Notes: generated from the letters alone by a model not told the origin. A stretch of 34,793 nt of DNA from JAJZIH01 sp021785265 (GCA_027338645.1 DAHWSH010000047.1:1-34793); one strand, 5' to 3'; positions 24,074 through 31,821 are shown, counted from the stretch's first letter. Numbers and translations are program-made.

Positions 24074-25135
24074 ATTCAACTTGCTAGTGCAACGGGTGGA
24101 TAGGAACCGAAAAACACCTGATGGGGGGTTCCATGCCAAGGCATTTCCGGGGCCGGTTGTTGAGTTTGTCCATGACGGTTTGTATCTCCTCGTCTGTGAT
24201 GGTGGAGAAATCTCTGTCCTTGGGAAAATACTGCCGCACCAAGCCATTCGCATTCTCATTTGTACCCCTCTGCCAGGAGGCGTACGGATGAGCAAAGTAG
24301 AACGCAGCGTCCAGTGCCTGGGCAATGGCATCGTGCTGGGCAAATTCTTTCCCATTGCCCGCCGTCAGAGTCAACACCTGATCGGCCAATGGCGCAAGCT
24401 GCTCCAGAATCGCCCTACGCACCGCCTGCGCCGTCTTTTTTGCCACCTTGGCCAGCCAGGTCAGCCTGGACTTGCGTTCCGTCAGAGATACCAGCGCACC
24501 CCAGCGGCCTTTGCCGATGATCGTGTCGACCTTCCAATCACCGATCCGCCGCTGGCTTTCCACCACGGTAGGGCGCTCGTCGATGGTCACCCGATTCGGA
24601 ATTTGTCCGCGCCGGTCATAGCTGCCGTAGCGCTTTCTCCGGGTCTTCTGGCAGCGCAGATGCCGATACAGATCACCTCCGGCCTGCTTGTCCCTGAGGA
24701 TATGCCAGTAGATCCACTCATGGCTGATGTAAATGCCTTCCTCCTGGTGGCAACCACAGGCTGATCTGCTCCGGGCTCCAGTCTTCTCGCAACAGGCGCT
24801 CAACTCGCTGCCAGGTTGCCTCCTCGATGCGAATGCGGTGCTTGGCGGCACGTCGCGCCATCGCCAGCAGATGGGCCTGTCGTGGCCGATAGCCCCGCAA
24901 TCCTCTGTGCGGCTAAGCTCCCGGCTGATCGTCGATTTGGATCGGCCCAGAATCCGGGCATTCTCCGTCTGGCAATGGCCTGCTTTCAGCAATGCGTAAA
25001 TCTGATATCGTTCTTCCTGGGCAGGCGGCGTGTAACCTCTCATCGTGCTCCTCTTTCTTGCCGGATTGAGGGGGCCGTGATGTTATTGCAGCTTGCCCCC
25101 TATCCGTCAGCCAGAGTTGCACTTACGAGTTGAAT
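24074..25135 (-). mobile_element. IS30-family insertion sequence, complete but damaged
   Basis: The element is about 1,062 bp, the usual size for the family. Its ends are inverted repeats: ATTCAACTTGCTAGTGCAAC at 24074-24093 and, read on the minus strand from 25135, ATTCAACTCGTAAGTGCAAC. Both are followed by related GGATAGG sequences. One transposase gene fills the interior. A target duplication is not obvious from the 2-4 flanking bases. Confidence 0.75.
24084..25043 (-). pseudogene. IS30-family transposase with two frameshifts and a lost catalytic Asp
   Basis: The frame is open for 319 codons, but residues ~48-110 are nonsense. The correct sequence there (LRGYRPRQAHLLAMARRAAK; LLREDWSPEQISLWLPP) lies in another frame between about 24900 and 24725. 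So two opposite frameshifts have scrambled the middle of the DNA-binding half. The DDE core follows: the first Asp is in GDWKVDTIIGKG and the Glu in GTNENANGLVRQYF. The second Asp, normally TADNGKEF, is Gly here (TAGNGKEF, codon GGC). The transposase should be inactive. Confidence 0.85.
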
Positions 25136-25272
25136 TCGCCTCCTCAAGCGCACTCCGGACGGTGCCGGCGGCCAGCTTCCGTCGGCATTTTGTAGGAGCA
25201 CGACAAACCCGGGGTCGCACGTCCGGGCGCGTTCTTCGAGCGCTCGATTCTGCGTTCAATGGTGGAAACCAT
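25136..25272 (-). pseudogene. Small phage-like gene, frameshifted and cut by the IS30 element
   Basis: ATG 25272 follows an excellent GGAGGAG site and reads MVSTIERRIER. After a one-base shift near 25235 the sequence continues ALEERARTCDPGFVVLLQNA and DGSWPPAPSGVRL, where the IS30 end begins. A short coiled-coil start followed by a VVVLxxxDGSW motif resembles small proteins found near phage packaging genes. It overlaps the preceding small gene by 17 bases. Confidence 0.4.
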
Positions 25273-25444
25273 CACTCTCCTCCAAGACGGCCAACCGCCG
25301 CTCCAAAATGGATGCCTCATACGTCTTGCGTAACTCAGCCAGAATGTACACCAGCCGCGCCGCCTCCGCGCTTTCGAGCCGACCGAAGCGCGCATCCCGA
25401 TACACACGGCTCATCTCGCGCCGGATGGCGTCGATATCGCGCAA
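25256..25444 (-). CDS. Small phage-like hypothetical protein
   Basis: The 62-codon frame reads RDIDAIRREMSRVYRDARFG, then LESAEAARLVYILAELRKTY and ends LERRLAVLEESDGFHH. This charged, helical pattern (xIRxEMxRVYRxxRxG...AxRLVYxLxxL) recurs in small proteins encoded beside phage terminase genes. The start is unclear: TTG 25444 lacks a ribosome binding site, and the 5' end may be missing. The next small gene starts inside it after GGAGGAG, which suggests an operon. Confidence 0.4.
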   Translation of the reverse strand: MRDIDAIRREMSRVYRDARFGRLESAEAARLVYILAELRKTYEASILERRLAVLEESDGFHH

Positions 25445-25546
25445 GCAGCGGCACCGAGGGGAAGGAGCCTGTGTAAGGGGTTGACCACAGGGGAATACTT
25501 CCCCGCTCAGAGTGCTTTATGCCGGGTAAGCCCGTGTAAACTTTCG

Positions 25547-25555
25547 TGGTATGAT
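25547..25555 (+). promoter_or_regulatory. Extended -10 promoter of the lipoprotein gene
   Basis: TGGTATGAT (25547-25555) is an extended -10 element with no clear -35. It lies 47 bases before ATG 25603, leaving room for the GAGGAG ribosome binding site. Confidence 0.45.
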
Positions 25556-25602
25556 CGCATGTGCTCTTGCATCGTGGCAAATAAGAATGTGAGGAGCACA
25601 CT

Positions 25603-25920
25603 ATGAAGCCTTTGCAGCTCATTGTCACTGTTACCGTTGTCACGATCGTGCTTAGTGGCTGCGCCGTGTCATCGAAAGTAGTCTTACCGAGTGGCGGTCG
25701 TGGCTACTCGATAAATTGCTCTGGGGCTGCACTGACATGGGGACAGTGCTACGAAAAGGCCGGCTCGTTGTGTCCCCACGGCTACAAGATTATTGAACAA
25801 GAAGGACAGAAACCAGGCACAATGGTCAGCGCAACGCCATCATATTTGTTCGGCGCGCCGGTTGTTGACCGGACGATGCTGGTTCAGTGCAAGCCTGCAT
25901 TGTCGCAACCGCCAAAATAA
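25603..25920 (+). CDS. Small lipoprotein of unknown function
   Basis: The 105-residue precursor starts at ATG 25603 after GAGGAG. A lipoprotein signal peptide (MKPLQLIVTVTVVTIVLSGC) ends with the lipobox LSGC, so Cys20 would be lipidated. The mature part has four further Cys (NCSG, QCYEKAGSLC, VQCKP), likely two disulfides in the periplasm. The pattern YxINCSGxxLTWxxCYxKAG resembles a recurrent family of uncharacterised proteobacterial lipoproteins. It stands alone with its own promoter within the accessory patch beside tRNA-Thr. Confidence 0.75.
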   Translation: MKPLQLIVTVTVVTIVLSGCAVSSKVVLPSGGRGYSINCSGAALTWGQCYEKAGSLCPHGYKIIEQEGQKPGTMVSATPSYLFGAPVVDRTMLVQCKPALSQPPK

Positions 25921-25993
25921 TCGCTCCATCGTAGGCAAGTCTCTCTATTGATACAGCCTCGAGGAGTGCTTTCAGGATGGCCTGTTTGGGTCT

Positions 25994-26188
25994 TCATGCC
26001 GGGTAAACGCGCATGGGCTTCTTTATAGTGGGCAAGAGATCCCTTTTCGCGGCAGGCTGAAGGCTGTTCATGGTATGGACTCCAAAGTCCGCTAGTGGAG
26101 CATCCAGATCGTGCCAGCCTCTCGGTGCCACCCCTTCGACCTTCTCCTCGCGTTTGCGACGGATGTGGTAGGCAGTCAGGTATGGGCT
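25994..26188 (-). pseudogene. Possible 5'-truncated coding remnant next to tRNA-Thr
   Basis: A minus-strand frame, open from just after a stop at 26191-26189, reads LTAYHIRRKREEKVEGVAPR, then GWHDLDAPLADFGVHTMN, and ends IKKPMRVYPA at TGA 25996-25994. The composition looks like a real protein end, but no start codon fits and I do not recognise it. It may be the tail of a gene lost when DNA inserted next to the tRNA. Confidence 0.25.
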
Positions 26189-26234
26189 TTAGCGAAGTGT
26201 TAAACAACACCGGAAACACGGAATCCAGCTTTGA

Positions 26235-26307
26235 TGCCGGGAGACGGAATCGAACCGCCGACCAACGCATTACAAATGCGCCGCTCTACCTGCTGAGCTA
26301 TCCCGGC
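26235..26307 (-). tRNA. tRNA-Thr (anticodon TGT)
   Basis: The 73-nt gene has acceptor stem GCCGGGA/TCCCGGC with discriminator A, D-loop AGCTCAGCAGGTAGAGC, anticodon stem-loop GCATTTGTAATGC with TGT (reads ACA), and T-loop GGTTCGATTCC. CCA is not encoded. It follows the SPOR gene on the same strand. Its 3' side borders an accessory patch, as expected if the tRNA is an integration site. Confidence 0.96.
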
Positions 26308-26376
26308 ATTTTCTCGAGAACTGACCCGTGGGCCCCCGTCTTTATTTTAATCCCGTGGTGGACATCCGGATGGCCC

Positions 26377-27132
26377 TCAGGGGGCACAGCTCCGATCCCG
26401 CAGGCGGGTCTTTTGCCATTCCAGCCAGCCCGCCTCGGGAACGCGCCGGGTCGTGACGGCGATCCAGACCTGTTTTTCCCGGTGAGTCATGATCTCGAGA
26501 TGAGGCCGAAAGCCCAGATGAAAGAGCTCTGCACGTCGTTGGAACGCCCCTGCCAGTGCATCGTAAACCCCGACCGAATACCCCTGGGGATCGGTTGGCT
26601 TGTTCATGAGGTAAAAAGTATGGAGGTGTGCTGCCTTAAGACGCACGAGAATGCGCGCTTGCGTCTGGGGATGACGGGCGAGCAGGTAGACCCGGTAGAG
26701 ATGGAGGAGCCGGGTCTGCCGCTTCAGCTGAACGTGTTGGAAATGCCAGTGATGGGCGTAATCCTCCGCGCTCCGCCCAGCCGGGAACCAGCCGATCAGG
26801 CGACAGACCGCCGGGGTGGGTGCGACCACCGGGGGGGGTGGGGGAGGTGCGGTTTTTTGAGGATGGACCGTGGTCGGAACGACTTTTGGGGGATTGACGG
26901 GTGGCGTTTCCGGCGCCGGCCGTGGTTTCGGGGGGGGAGCCTGTGTGATCCGCCGCGGGGAAGGGGGAGGTTCGGGCGCAGGCACGGGCAAGCCTGGCCT
27001 CCAGAGCTCGAGCGTCGGTGCCTTCAAGGCAATCCGTTTGAGATGCGGGGCGGCCGGAGGCGTGATGTGCCATTGCCAGTAGAAGAAGAGGATCAGGGCC
27101 ACCGAGGCCAGCGCAAAAAAAATGGTCTTCAT
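26377..27132 (-). CDS. Membrane-anchored protein with proline-rich linker and SPOR-like C-terminal domain
   Basis: The 251-residue protein starts at ATG 27132, overlapping the coaX stop by 4 bp. It has one N-terminal membrane span (residues ~3-20: TIFFALASVALILFFYWQW), a long Pro-rich periplasmic linker (~45-112, with runs such as PPPPPPVV), and a C-terminal domain (~115-235: VCRLIGWFPAGRSAEDY to HLEIMTHREKQVWIAVTT). That domain has the beta-alpha-beta plan and position of SPOR-type proteins found downstream of coaX. SPOR domains bind glycan strands stripped of stem peptides at division sites. The domain match is moderate because the sequence diverges. Confidence 0.7.
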   Translation of the reverse strand: MKTIFFALASVALILFFYWQWHITPPAAPHLKRIALKAPTLELWRPGLPVPAPEPPPSPRRITQAPPPKPRPAPETPPVNPPKVVPTTVHPQKTAPPPPPPVVAPTPAVCRLIGWFPAGRSAEDYAHHWHFQHVQLKRQTRLLHLYRVYLLARHPQTQARILVRLKAAHLHTFYLMNKPTDPQGYSVGVYDALAGAFQRRAELFHLGFRPHLEIMTHREKQVWIAVTTRRVPEAGWLEWQKTRLRDRSCAP

Positions 27133-27872
27133 GATTGGGCCGCGAGACAGGCCAGTCCGTCGAAGACCAGCCCAGGGACGGTCTCCCACCGGGCTTTGGC
27201 CTCAAGGCCCGGGTAGTCGGCATCGCCCCCCGTGACGAGCCGCCGCGGAGTGCCTTCTGTGCCATCACTCATCAAGGCATCCATCTCCTTGACGAATCCC
27301 TCGAGCATGAGGGTGATCCCGTTGGCAATCCCCGCCCTGGTGCTGCGCCCCCAACTCCGCACTCCACTCTCGCCGACCTCGGGCAGGCGGGCGGTCTGCT
27401 CGGCCAGGGCGCGGGCCAAAACCCCTCTTCCAGGCGCGATGACACCCCCAAGATGCCGACCCCGTCCATCCAGCGCGTCACAGGTCACAGCCGTTCCCAA
27501 TGACAGAACGAGCGTCGCGGAGCCGGTTCGGGCCCAGGCGCCGATCAGGGCCGCCCAACGGTCTGCCCCCAGGCATTCGGGATTCGTGTAGGCGGAGTGC
27601 ACCCCGCACGCATAGGCTTGTGCCCTGACCCGTTCGATCGGGACACGGCTGCGGGTTTTTTCCTGGATCCGCTCGACCAGGTGATCCTCGAGCGCGGGGT
27701 CGACCACGCTCGCGATCCATACCCGGCCCCAATCCCGCCCCACGGCCTCCGCGATCGTTTCTACAATTTCCAGAAGCCCCGTACCCTGGGCATGGGCCAC
27801 GGCACCGGTGGCATAGACCACTCCATCACGGCGGCACTGCCATTTGAGACGGGTATTGCCGAAATCAATCAA
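27129..27872 (-). CDS. coaX: Type III pantothenate kinase
   Basis: CoaX phosphorylates pantothenate in the first step of coenzyme A synthesis. The 247-residue protein shows the ASKHA-fold motifs: IDFGNTRLKWQC (phosphate 1), NPECLGADRWAALIGAW, and LSLGTAVTCDALD (phosphate 2), then GGVIAPGRGVLARALAE. The open frame extends upstream to 27983, but the motif sits too near the true start. A TTG at 27872 overlaps the birA stop (TTGA) and gives the usual length, so I use it. No ribosome binding site is evident there, which fits reinitiation after birA. Its stop overlaps the SPOR gene start. Confidence 0.92.
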   Translation of the reverse strand: MIDFGNTRLKWQCRRDGVVYATGAVAHAQGTGLLEIVETIAEAVGRDWGRVWIASVVDPALEDHLVERIQEKTRSRVPIERVRAQAYACGVHSAYTNPECLGADRWAALIGAWARTGSATLVLSLGTAVTCDALDGRGRHLGGVIAPGRGVLARALAEQTARLPEVGESGVRSWGRSTRAGIANGITLMLEGFVKEMDALMSDGTEGTPRRLVTGGDADYPGLEAKARWETVPGLVFDGLACLAAQS

Positions 27873-28858
27873 GGTGACTGTCGCGGTAGCCGTAGACTTA
27901 CCTCGCCCGCAACCAGGGCCTCCCGGTGGCCCGTGGCGGATTCGAACCAGAGCGCTCCATCGGCACGCACCCCGCGCGCCCAACCGCTCCGCTCGCGGCT
28001 CACGGGATGGCCTTCCAGGACCTGGACGGGCCTATTGTAGAGGATGTCATGCTGGGCATACTCCTCCATGAAGGGGCCAAAGCCCTCCGTTTTGAAGACT
28101 TGCGTGACCCGGGCTTCTTCCTCGATGAGATACCGGGCCAGCTGGTTGCGGTCAGCCGGCCGCTCCGGGGCTACGGACTCGAGGCTCATGGCACCCTGAG
28201 GCATGCCTGTCTGCCGGATATTGAGCCCATAACCGATCACGCACCAGAGGGGACCTTCCGCCTCGCCGGAAAGTTCGACCAGGATGCCGCCGAACTTGCC
28301 GGAACCGTACCAGAGATCGTTGGGCCACTTGAGGCCGGGGACCGGGAAGCCGGCGCGTCCGAGGGCGCGGCAGGCCACGATCCCGCTGATGAGCCCCAGG
28401 GCCTGGAGGTCGGGCGGTGCGATCGGAAACGGGATCCCGAAGGAGATGAGCAGCGAGGCGCCGTACGCGCCCTGCCAACTCCGTCCGCGACGGCCGCGTC
28501 CCTGGGTCTGGTACTCGGCAAGTCCGACTCGCGGACAGGAATGATCCCTTTGCCGGATGAGCTGTTCGTTGGTCGAATCGATGACGGGCCAGAGTTCCAT
28601 TTCCAGGCTCTCCCACCCGGGGGGACACTGGAGCCCATCCCGGATCTCACGGAGGGACAGTCCGTGAAGCGGGGTTTCGAGCCGGTATCCCCGGTCATGA
28701 TCGCGTTCGACCCCGAGGCTGAGCTTGCTTAGGGATTCGATGCGCTTCCAGACGGCCGCCCGGCTCACGCCGAGAAGACGGGCCAGTTCGGGTCCGGTGT
28801 GCCATTGCCCATCTTCCAGACGGGCCAGAAGTTCCCTGAGGCCTGTCGGGTCACGCAC
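27869..28858 (-). CDS. birA: Bifunctional biotin-protein ligase / biotin operon repressor
   Basis: The 329-residue protein has an N-terminal winged helix (residues ~4-60: LRELLARLEDGQWHTGPELA, LGVSRAAVWKRIESL) and a catalytic domain. The latter has STNEQLIRQR, the biotin-binding loop QGRGRRGRSWQGAYG, GLKWPNDLWYGSGKFGGILV, and a C-terminal SH3-like domain (QVLEGHPVSRERSGWARGV). It attaches biotin to carrier proteins and, as biotinyl-AMP complex, represses biotin genes. GTG 28858 overlaps the plsY stop by 8 bases; ATG 28912 further inside plsY is less likely. The linked coaX start overlaps its stop. Confidence 0.95.
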   Translation of the reverse strand: MRDPTGLRELLARLEDGQWHTGPELARLLGVSRAAVWKRIESLSKLSLGVERDHDRGYRLETPLHGLSLREIRDGLQCPPGWESLEMELWPVIDSTNEQLIRQRDHSCPRVGLAEYQTQGRGRRGRSWQGAYGASLLISFGIPFPIAPPDLQALGLISGIVACRALGRAGFPVPGLKWPNDLWYGSGKFGGILVELSGEAEGPLWCVIGYGLNIRQTGMPQGAMSLESVAPERPADRNQLARYLIEEEARVTQVFKTEGFGPFMEEYAQHDILYNRPVQVLEGHPVSRERSGWARGVRADGALWFESATGHREALVAGEVSLRLPRQSP

Positions 28859-29483
28859 GGAAATCCTTTCGCCACTTCCAGCGACGGCTTGAGCGGTGTT
28901 CCTTCCCCGCAATCAGTCTCCCGAAGTTGGCGCGATGTCGCCAGAGCAGAATCAGGACAGAGAGGATCCCATAACCGCCGAGGAGAAGACGCGGCCAGGT
29001 CCCGGGCCAGGCCCAGGCCAAGCCGGCAAAAACCACGGCCGATGCGGTGCTCGCCAGAACCACGTAACCCGTCGCGTAGAAAATCACGGCCCAGGCAAGG
29101 AGGGTCAGGAGGGCGAGGGGGGGAGCCAGGGCAAGTGTGCCGCCGAGAAAGGTCGCGACCCCCTTGCCGCCCCGGAAACGGGAGAAGACCGGGTAGACAT
29201 GACCCAAAAGGGCTGCCAGGACCGTCAACGGCGGGAGCCAGCCCATGGCATGCGGCGCGAGCCAGAGGGGGATATAAAGACCGGCCAGCCATCCCTTTCC
29301 GGCATCCCACAGGAAAACCGCATAACCGGCCCGCCGTCCCAGCAGACGCACCGCATTGGTGGCTCCGGGATTGCCACTGCCGGCATTCCGGAGATCCTGA
29401 CCCGAGAAGCGGGCGAGGAGGGGTCCGGCCAGGAGGGATCCCAAAAGGTAGGAGACGAGCAGTGCCAGAAAGATTCGGATCAT
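28851..29483 (-). CDS. plsY: Acyl-phosphate:glycerol-3-phosphate acyltransferase
   Basis: The 210-residue inner-membrane enzyme makes lysophosphatidic acid from acyl-phosphate and glycerol-3-phosphate. It has about five to six spans and the three conserved motifs: GSGNPGATNAVRLLGRRAGY, RFRGGKGVATFLGGTLALAP and, near the end, LILLWRHRANFGRLIAGKE. ATG 29483 follows AGGA. The open frame extends upstream to 29954, antisense and parallel to other genes, without support. It is the first gene of the plsY-birA-coaX-SPOR unit and lies 29 bp after the amidinotransferase gene. Confidence 0.95.
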   Translation of the reverse strand: MIRIFLALLVSYLLGSLLAGPLLARFSGQDLRNAGSGNPGATNAVRLLGRRAGYAVFLWDAGKGWLAGLYIPLWLAPHAMGWLPPLTVLAALLGHVYPVFSRFRGGKGVATFLGGTLALAPPLALLTLLAWAVIFYATGYVVLASTASAVVFAGLAWAWPGTWPRLLLGGYGILSVLILLWRHRANFGRLIAGKEHRSSRRWKWRKDFRA

Positions 29484-29512
29484 GAGTCCTGCCCGCCCGG
29501 AAAAGAGCCGGC

Positions 29513-30349
29513 TCAGCCTCCCGGCGAGGCCAGTTCCTCTTCGAGCTTCAAGGTGAGACACTTGGCGGAGCCCCCCGCCTTGAGGAACTCGTCCAATGGG
29601 CTCACCTGAACCGAGAACCCCCGATGTTCGAGCGCTTCGCGGAGTGCGGGTGAGGCCGCATGGAGCACGACTGCCCGGTCGATATTGACGGCATTGCAGG
29701 AAAAGGCCAGGGCATCCTGGGTCTCGACCGCCACCCGCCGCGTGGCGGGGATCCGTTCGGCAATGAGGCTTTGGGAGTTCTCCGAAAAGGCTGCGGGATA
29801 GTAGAGGAGCGAGCCATCGCTCAGGGGACAGAAGCAGGTGTCCAGGTGATAAAAACGGGGATCCACGAGTTCGAGGCCGACGACCTCGCAGCCGAGCGTC
29901 CGGGCCAGCCAACCATGCCCGCTTCGATCCGTCCGCCATCCGGAACCCGCCCAAAGTCGGGGCGCACCCCGGTCGAAGAGGGCATCGCCCGCCCCCTCGA
30001 AATAAATGGCGTCCGGCAGGGGGTGGATCTCGAAGTGCCGGGATTCGAAAAAATGCTGGAAATAGGGTGACTCACCCTTGCGTTCCTCATGGTAGAAACG
30101 GCTCACGACCGCCTTGCGGCCGAGGACGAGTCCGGCGTTTGCCGTAAAGACCATGTCCGGGAAACCGGGGACCGGCTCGAGCTCGACGATTGGGGACCAC
30201 TGGGCCAGAAGATCCCGGAGCGCCTGCCACTGCGCCAGGGCCCGATCCCGATCGACGACCCCGTGCCCGGGATCCATCCAGGGATTGATGCTGTAACTCA
30301 CCTCGAAATGCCGGGGGGGGCACATGAGGATCGGGCTCGTTCGGATCAT
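29513..30349 (-). CDS. Amidinotransferase-fold hydrolase (DDAH/arginine-deiminase-like)
   Basis: The 278-residue protein keeps the guanidine-modifying catalytic set: PDMVFTANAG with the substrate Asp, IYFEGAGDALF with Glu and Asp, His in HLDTCFCPLSDG, and the nucleophile Cys in LKAGGSAKCLTLKLEEE. Relatives include dimethylarginine dimethylaminohydrolase, which releases methylamines and citrulline, and arginine deiminase-like proteins. The length fits DDAH. ATG 30349 starts MIRTSPILMCPPRHFEVSYS. It lies 29 bp before plsY on the same strand, so it may lead that operon. A second amidinotransferase-fold gene lies 450 bp upstream. The substrate is not certain. Confidence 0.82.
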   Translation of the reverse strand: MIRTSPILMCPPRHFEVSYSINPWMDPGHGVVDRDRALAQWQALRDLLAQWSPIVELEPVPGFPDMVFTANAGLVLGRKAVVSRFYHEERKGESPYFQHFFESRHFEIHPLPDAIYFEGAGDALFDRGAPRLWAGSGWRTDRSGHGWLARTLGCEVVGLELVDPRFYHLDTCFCPLSDGSLLYYPAAFSENSQSLIAERIPATRRVAVETQDALAFSCNAVNIDRAVVLHAASPALREALEHRGFSVQVSPLDEFLKAGGSAKCLTLKLEEELASPGG

Positions 30350-30442
30350 GCGGCCTTCCTAAGGCGGCGACTCGGTTATTCTAAAGGATTCAAAACCACT
30401 CCTCCCCTTCCTTCCGGAAGGACGCCGATTCGGAGCTCCCCC

Positions 30443-30799
30443 ATGACCCAACGCCAGGATTTCGAGGCCATGCGCGACCGGTTGAACCGGCGCCTCACCG
30501 AGATCGACAACCGCGTGATCAAGCGCTTCCTTTCGGTGGATGCCCAGACCTACACGAAAGGCGCGCTCGACACCCCGACCAAGGAACTGATCGGGCTCAC
30601 GGCCTCCCTCGTGCTCCGTTGCGACGATTGCGTCCGTTACCACCTGAACCGGGTGCATGATCTCGGCCTCCGGGCAGAGGCCATTCACGAGGCGCTCTCG
30701 ATCGGTCTCGTGGTCGGCGGATCGATCGTGATCCCGCACCTGCGCCGGGCCATCGACTACCTGGACGAACTCGAGCAGGATCGCGCCCCGGCGCCCTAG
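30443..30799 (+). CDS. Carboxymuconolactone decarboxylase / AhpD-like protein with CxxC
   Basis: The 118-residue all-alpha protein (MTQRQDFEAMRDRLNRRLTE) carries LVLRCDDCVRYHLNRVHDLG, the AhpD-type CxxC...H redox motif. TPTKELIGLTASL and EAIHEALSIGLVVGGSIVIP match the carboxymuconolactone decarboxylase fold. Such proteins act as thiol-based peroxidase components or decarboxylases. The active Cys pair favours a redox role. ATG 30443 follows GGAG. The gene is convergent with, and overlaps by 4 bases, the CtlX-like gene, and lies between two amidinotransferase-fold genes on the opposite strand. Confidence 0.85.
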   Translation: MTQRQDFEAMRDRLNRRLTEIDNRVIKRFLSVDAQTYTKGALDTPTKELIGLTASLVLRCDDCVRYHLNRVHDLGLRAEAIHEALSIGLVVGGSIVIPHLRRAIDYLDELEQDRAPAP

Positions 30800-31767
30800 G
30801 CGGGTTCGGACCCGTCTTTTCCGGAACCCGGATGATCGGGAGGTGCCCGGTTGGGAAGAAAGAGTTCGGCGATCATGCACCGGGCGCTCCCCCCGCCGAC
30901 CGACTCGATCCGATCGAGTGGGACGGACAGAATGCGGGCGTAAGCCTCGAGCCTTCGGATCTGCTCCGGCCTGAACGCCGACCAGGCCCGGTCCGATCCC
31001 ACGATCAGAGATCCGGTCGGCGTGTCGAGTTCGAGGAGATTGCCCGCGAAGTTCTCGATCTGTTCCGGCGTGAGTTCGATCGTGTCATGGCCGTCCTTCC
31101 GGAGCTGGGCCAGGATCCGCCCCCGCGCGGTGGCATCCCGAATGAGCGGGGATCCCACGACCGCCCAGTGGTGACCGATCGCCATGAGGACGTTCGTATG
31201 GTAGGGAGGAGAACCGCGGAGGGGAACCGTCTCAAAGCATGAGGTCTCATAGCCCATGAGCAGGCCCCAGTGCTGGACCAAGTCTCGTTCGGTCCGGCTC
31301 GACTGGGCCGCGTAGGCCTTCCGGTGGAGCCGGTCGAGCACCAGACTCCCCGTGCCCTCGAGATGGCTGGACTGGGCCTCGAAGCCGGTCAGGTCGATCA
31401 GTCGGGAGACCCCGAACCGATCTCTCAGGAGCGTCACGATCTCGGGTCTCCGCTCCGGTCGCCGCGTCAGTGCCTCCAGGGGGTAAAGCACGATCGTTCC
31501 CTCTTCGTGCGTGCTGATCCAGTTGTTGGGAAAGACGGCATCCGGCCTCGGGGGATCCGGTTCATCGTCCACGACCACGACCTCAACACCCGCCTCCTTG
31601 AGCCGTTTCACCAGCTGATCGAACTCCGCTCTTGCCCGGGCCGGGAGATCGGCCAGATCCGAGGGGGACTGGAACCGGTTGCTGGTCGCGGTGAGCGGGT
31701 TGAAAGCAAAAACCGCCGGGCGAACCATCAGCACACGGCCGGTCGTGGGTTTCCGGGTCGTGATCAC
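30796..31767 (-). CDS. ctlX: CtlX-like citrulline/arginine hydrolase (amidinotransferase family)
   Basis: The 323-residue protein matches the CtlX plan: VLMVRPAVFAFNPLTATSNR, PDAVFPNNWISTH (catalytic Asp region), SSHLEGTGSLVLDR, YHTNVLMAIGHHWAVVG with the catalytic His, and GGGSARCMIAELFLP with the nucleophile Cys. CtlX is described as a citrulline-utilisation hydrolase that yields ornithine. The start is uncertain: GTG 31767 is in frame but has no ribosome binding site. A good GGAGGG near 31806 serves an ATG at 31790 that is out of frame, so a base may have been lost at the 5' end. The open frame continues upstream to 32157 without support. Confidence 0.82.
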   Translation of the reverse strand: MITTRKPTTGRVLMVRPAVFAFNPLTATSNRFQSPSDLADLPARARAEFDQLVKRLKEAGVEVVVVDDEPDPPRPDAVFPNNWISTHEEGTIVLYPLEALTRRPERRPEIVTLLRDRFGVSRLIDLTGFEAQSSHLEGTGSLVLDRLHRKAYAAQSSRTERDLVQHWGLLMGYETSCFETVPLRGSPPYHTNVLMAIGHHWAVVGSPLIRDATARGRILAQLRKDGHDTIELTPEQIENFAGNLLELDTPTGSLIVGSDRAWSAFRPEQIRRLEAYARILSVPLDRIESVGGGSARCMIAELFLPNRAPPDHPGSGKDGSEPA

Positions 31768-31821
31768 GGATCGATGGACCGGTGGCGAATATTCATGAAA
31801 TGACCCTCCTTTGCATTCCCC

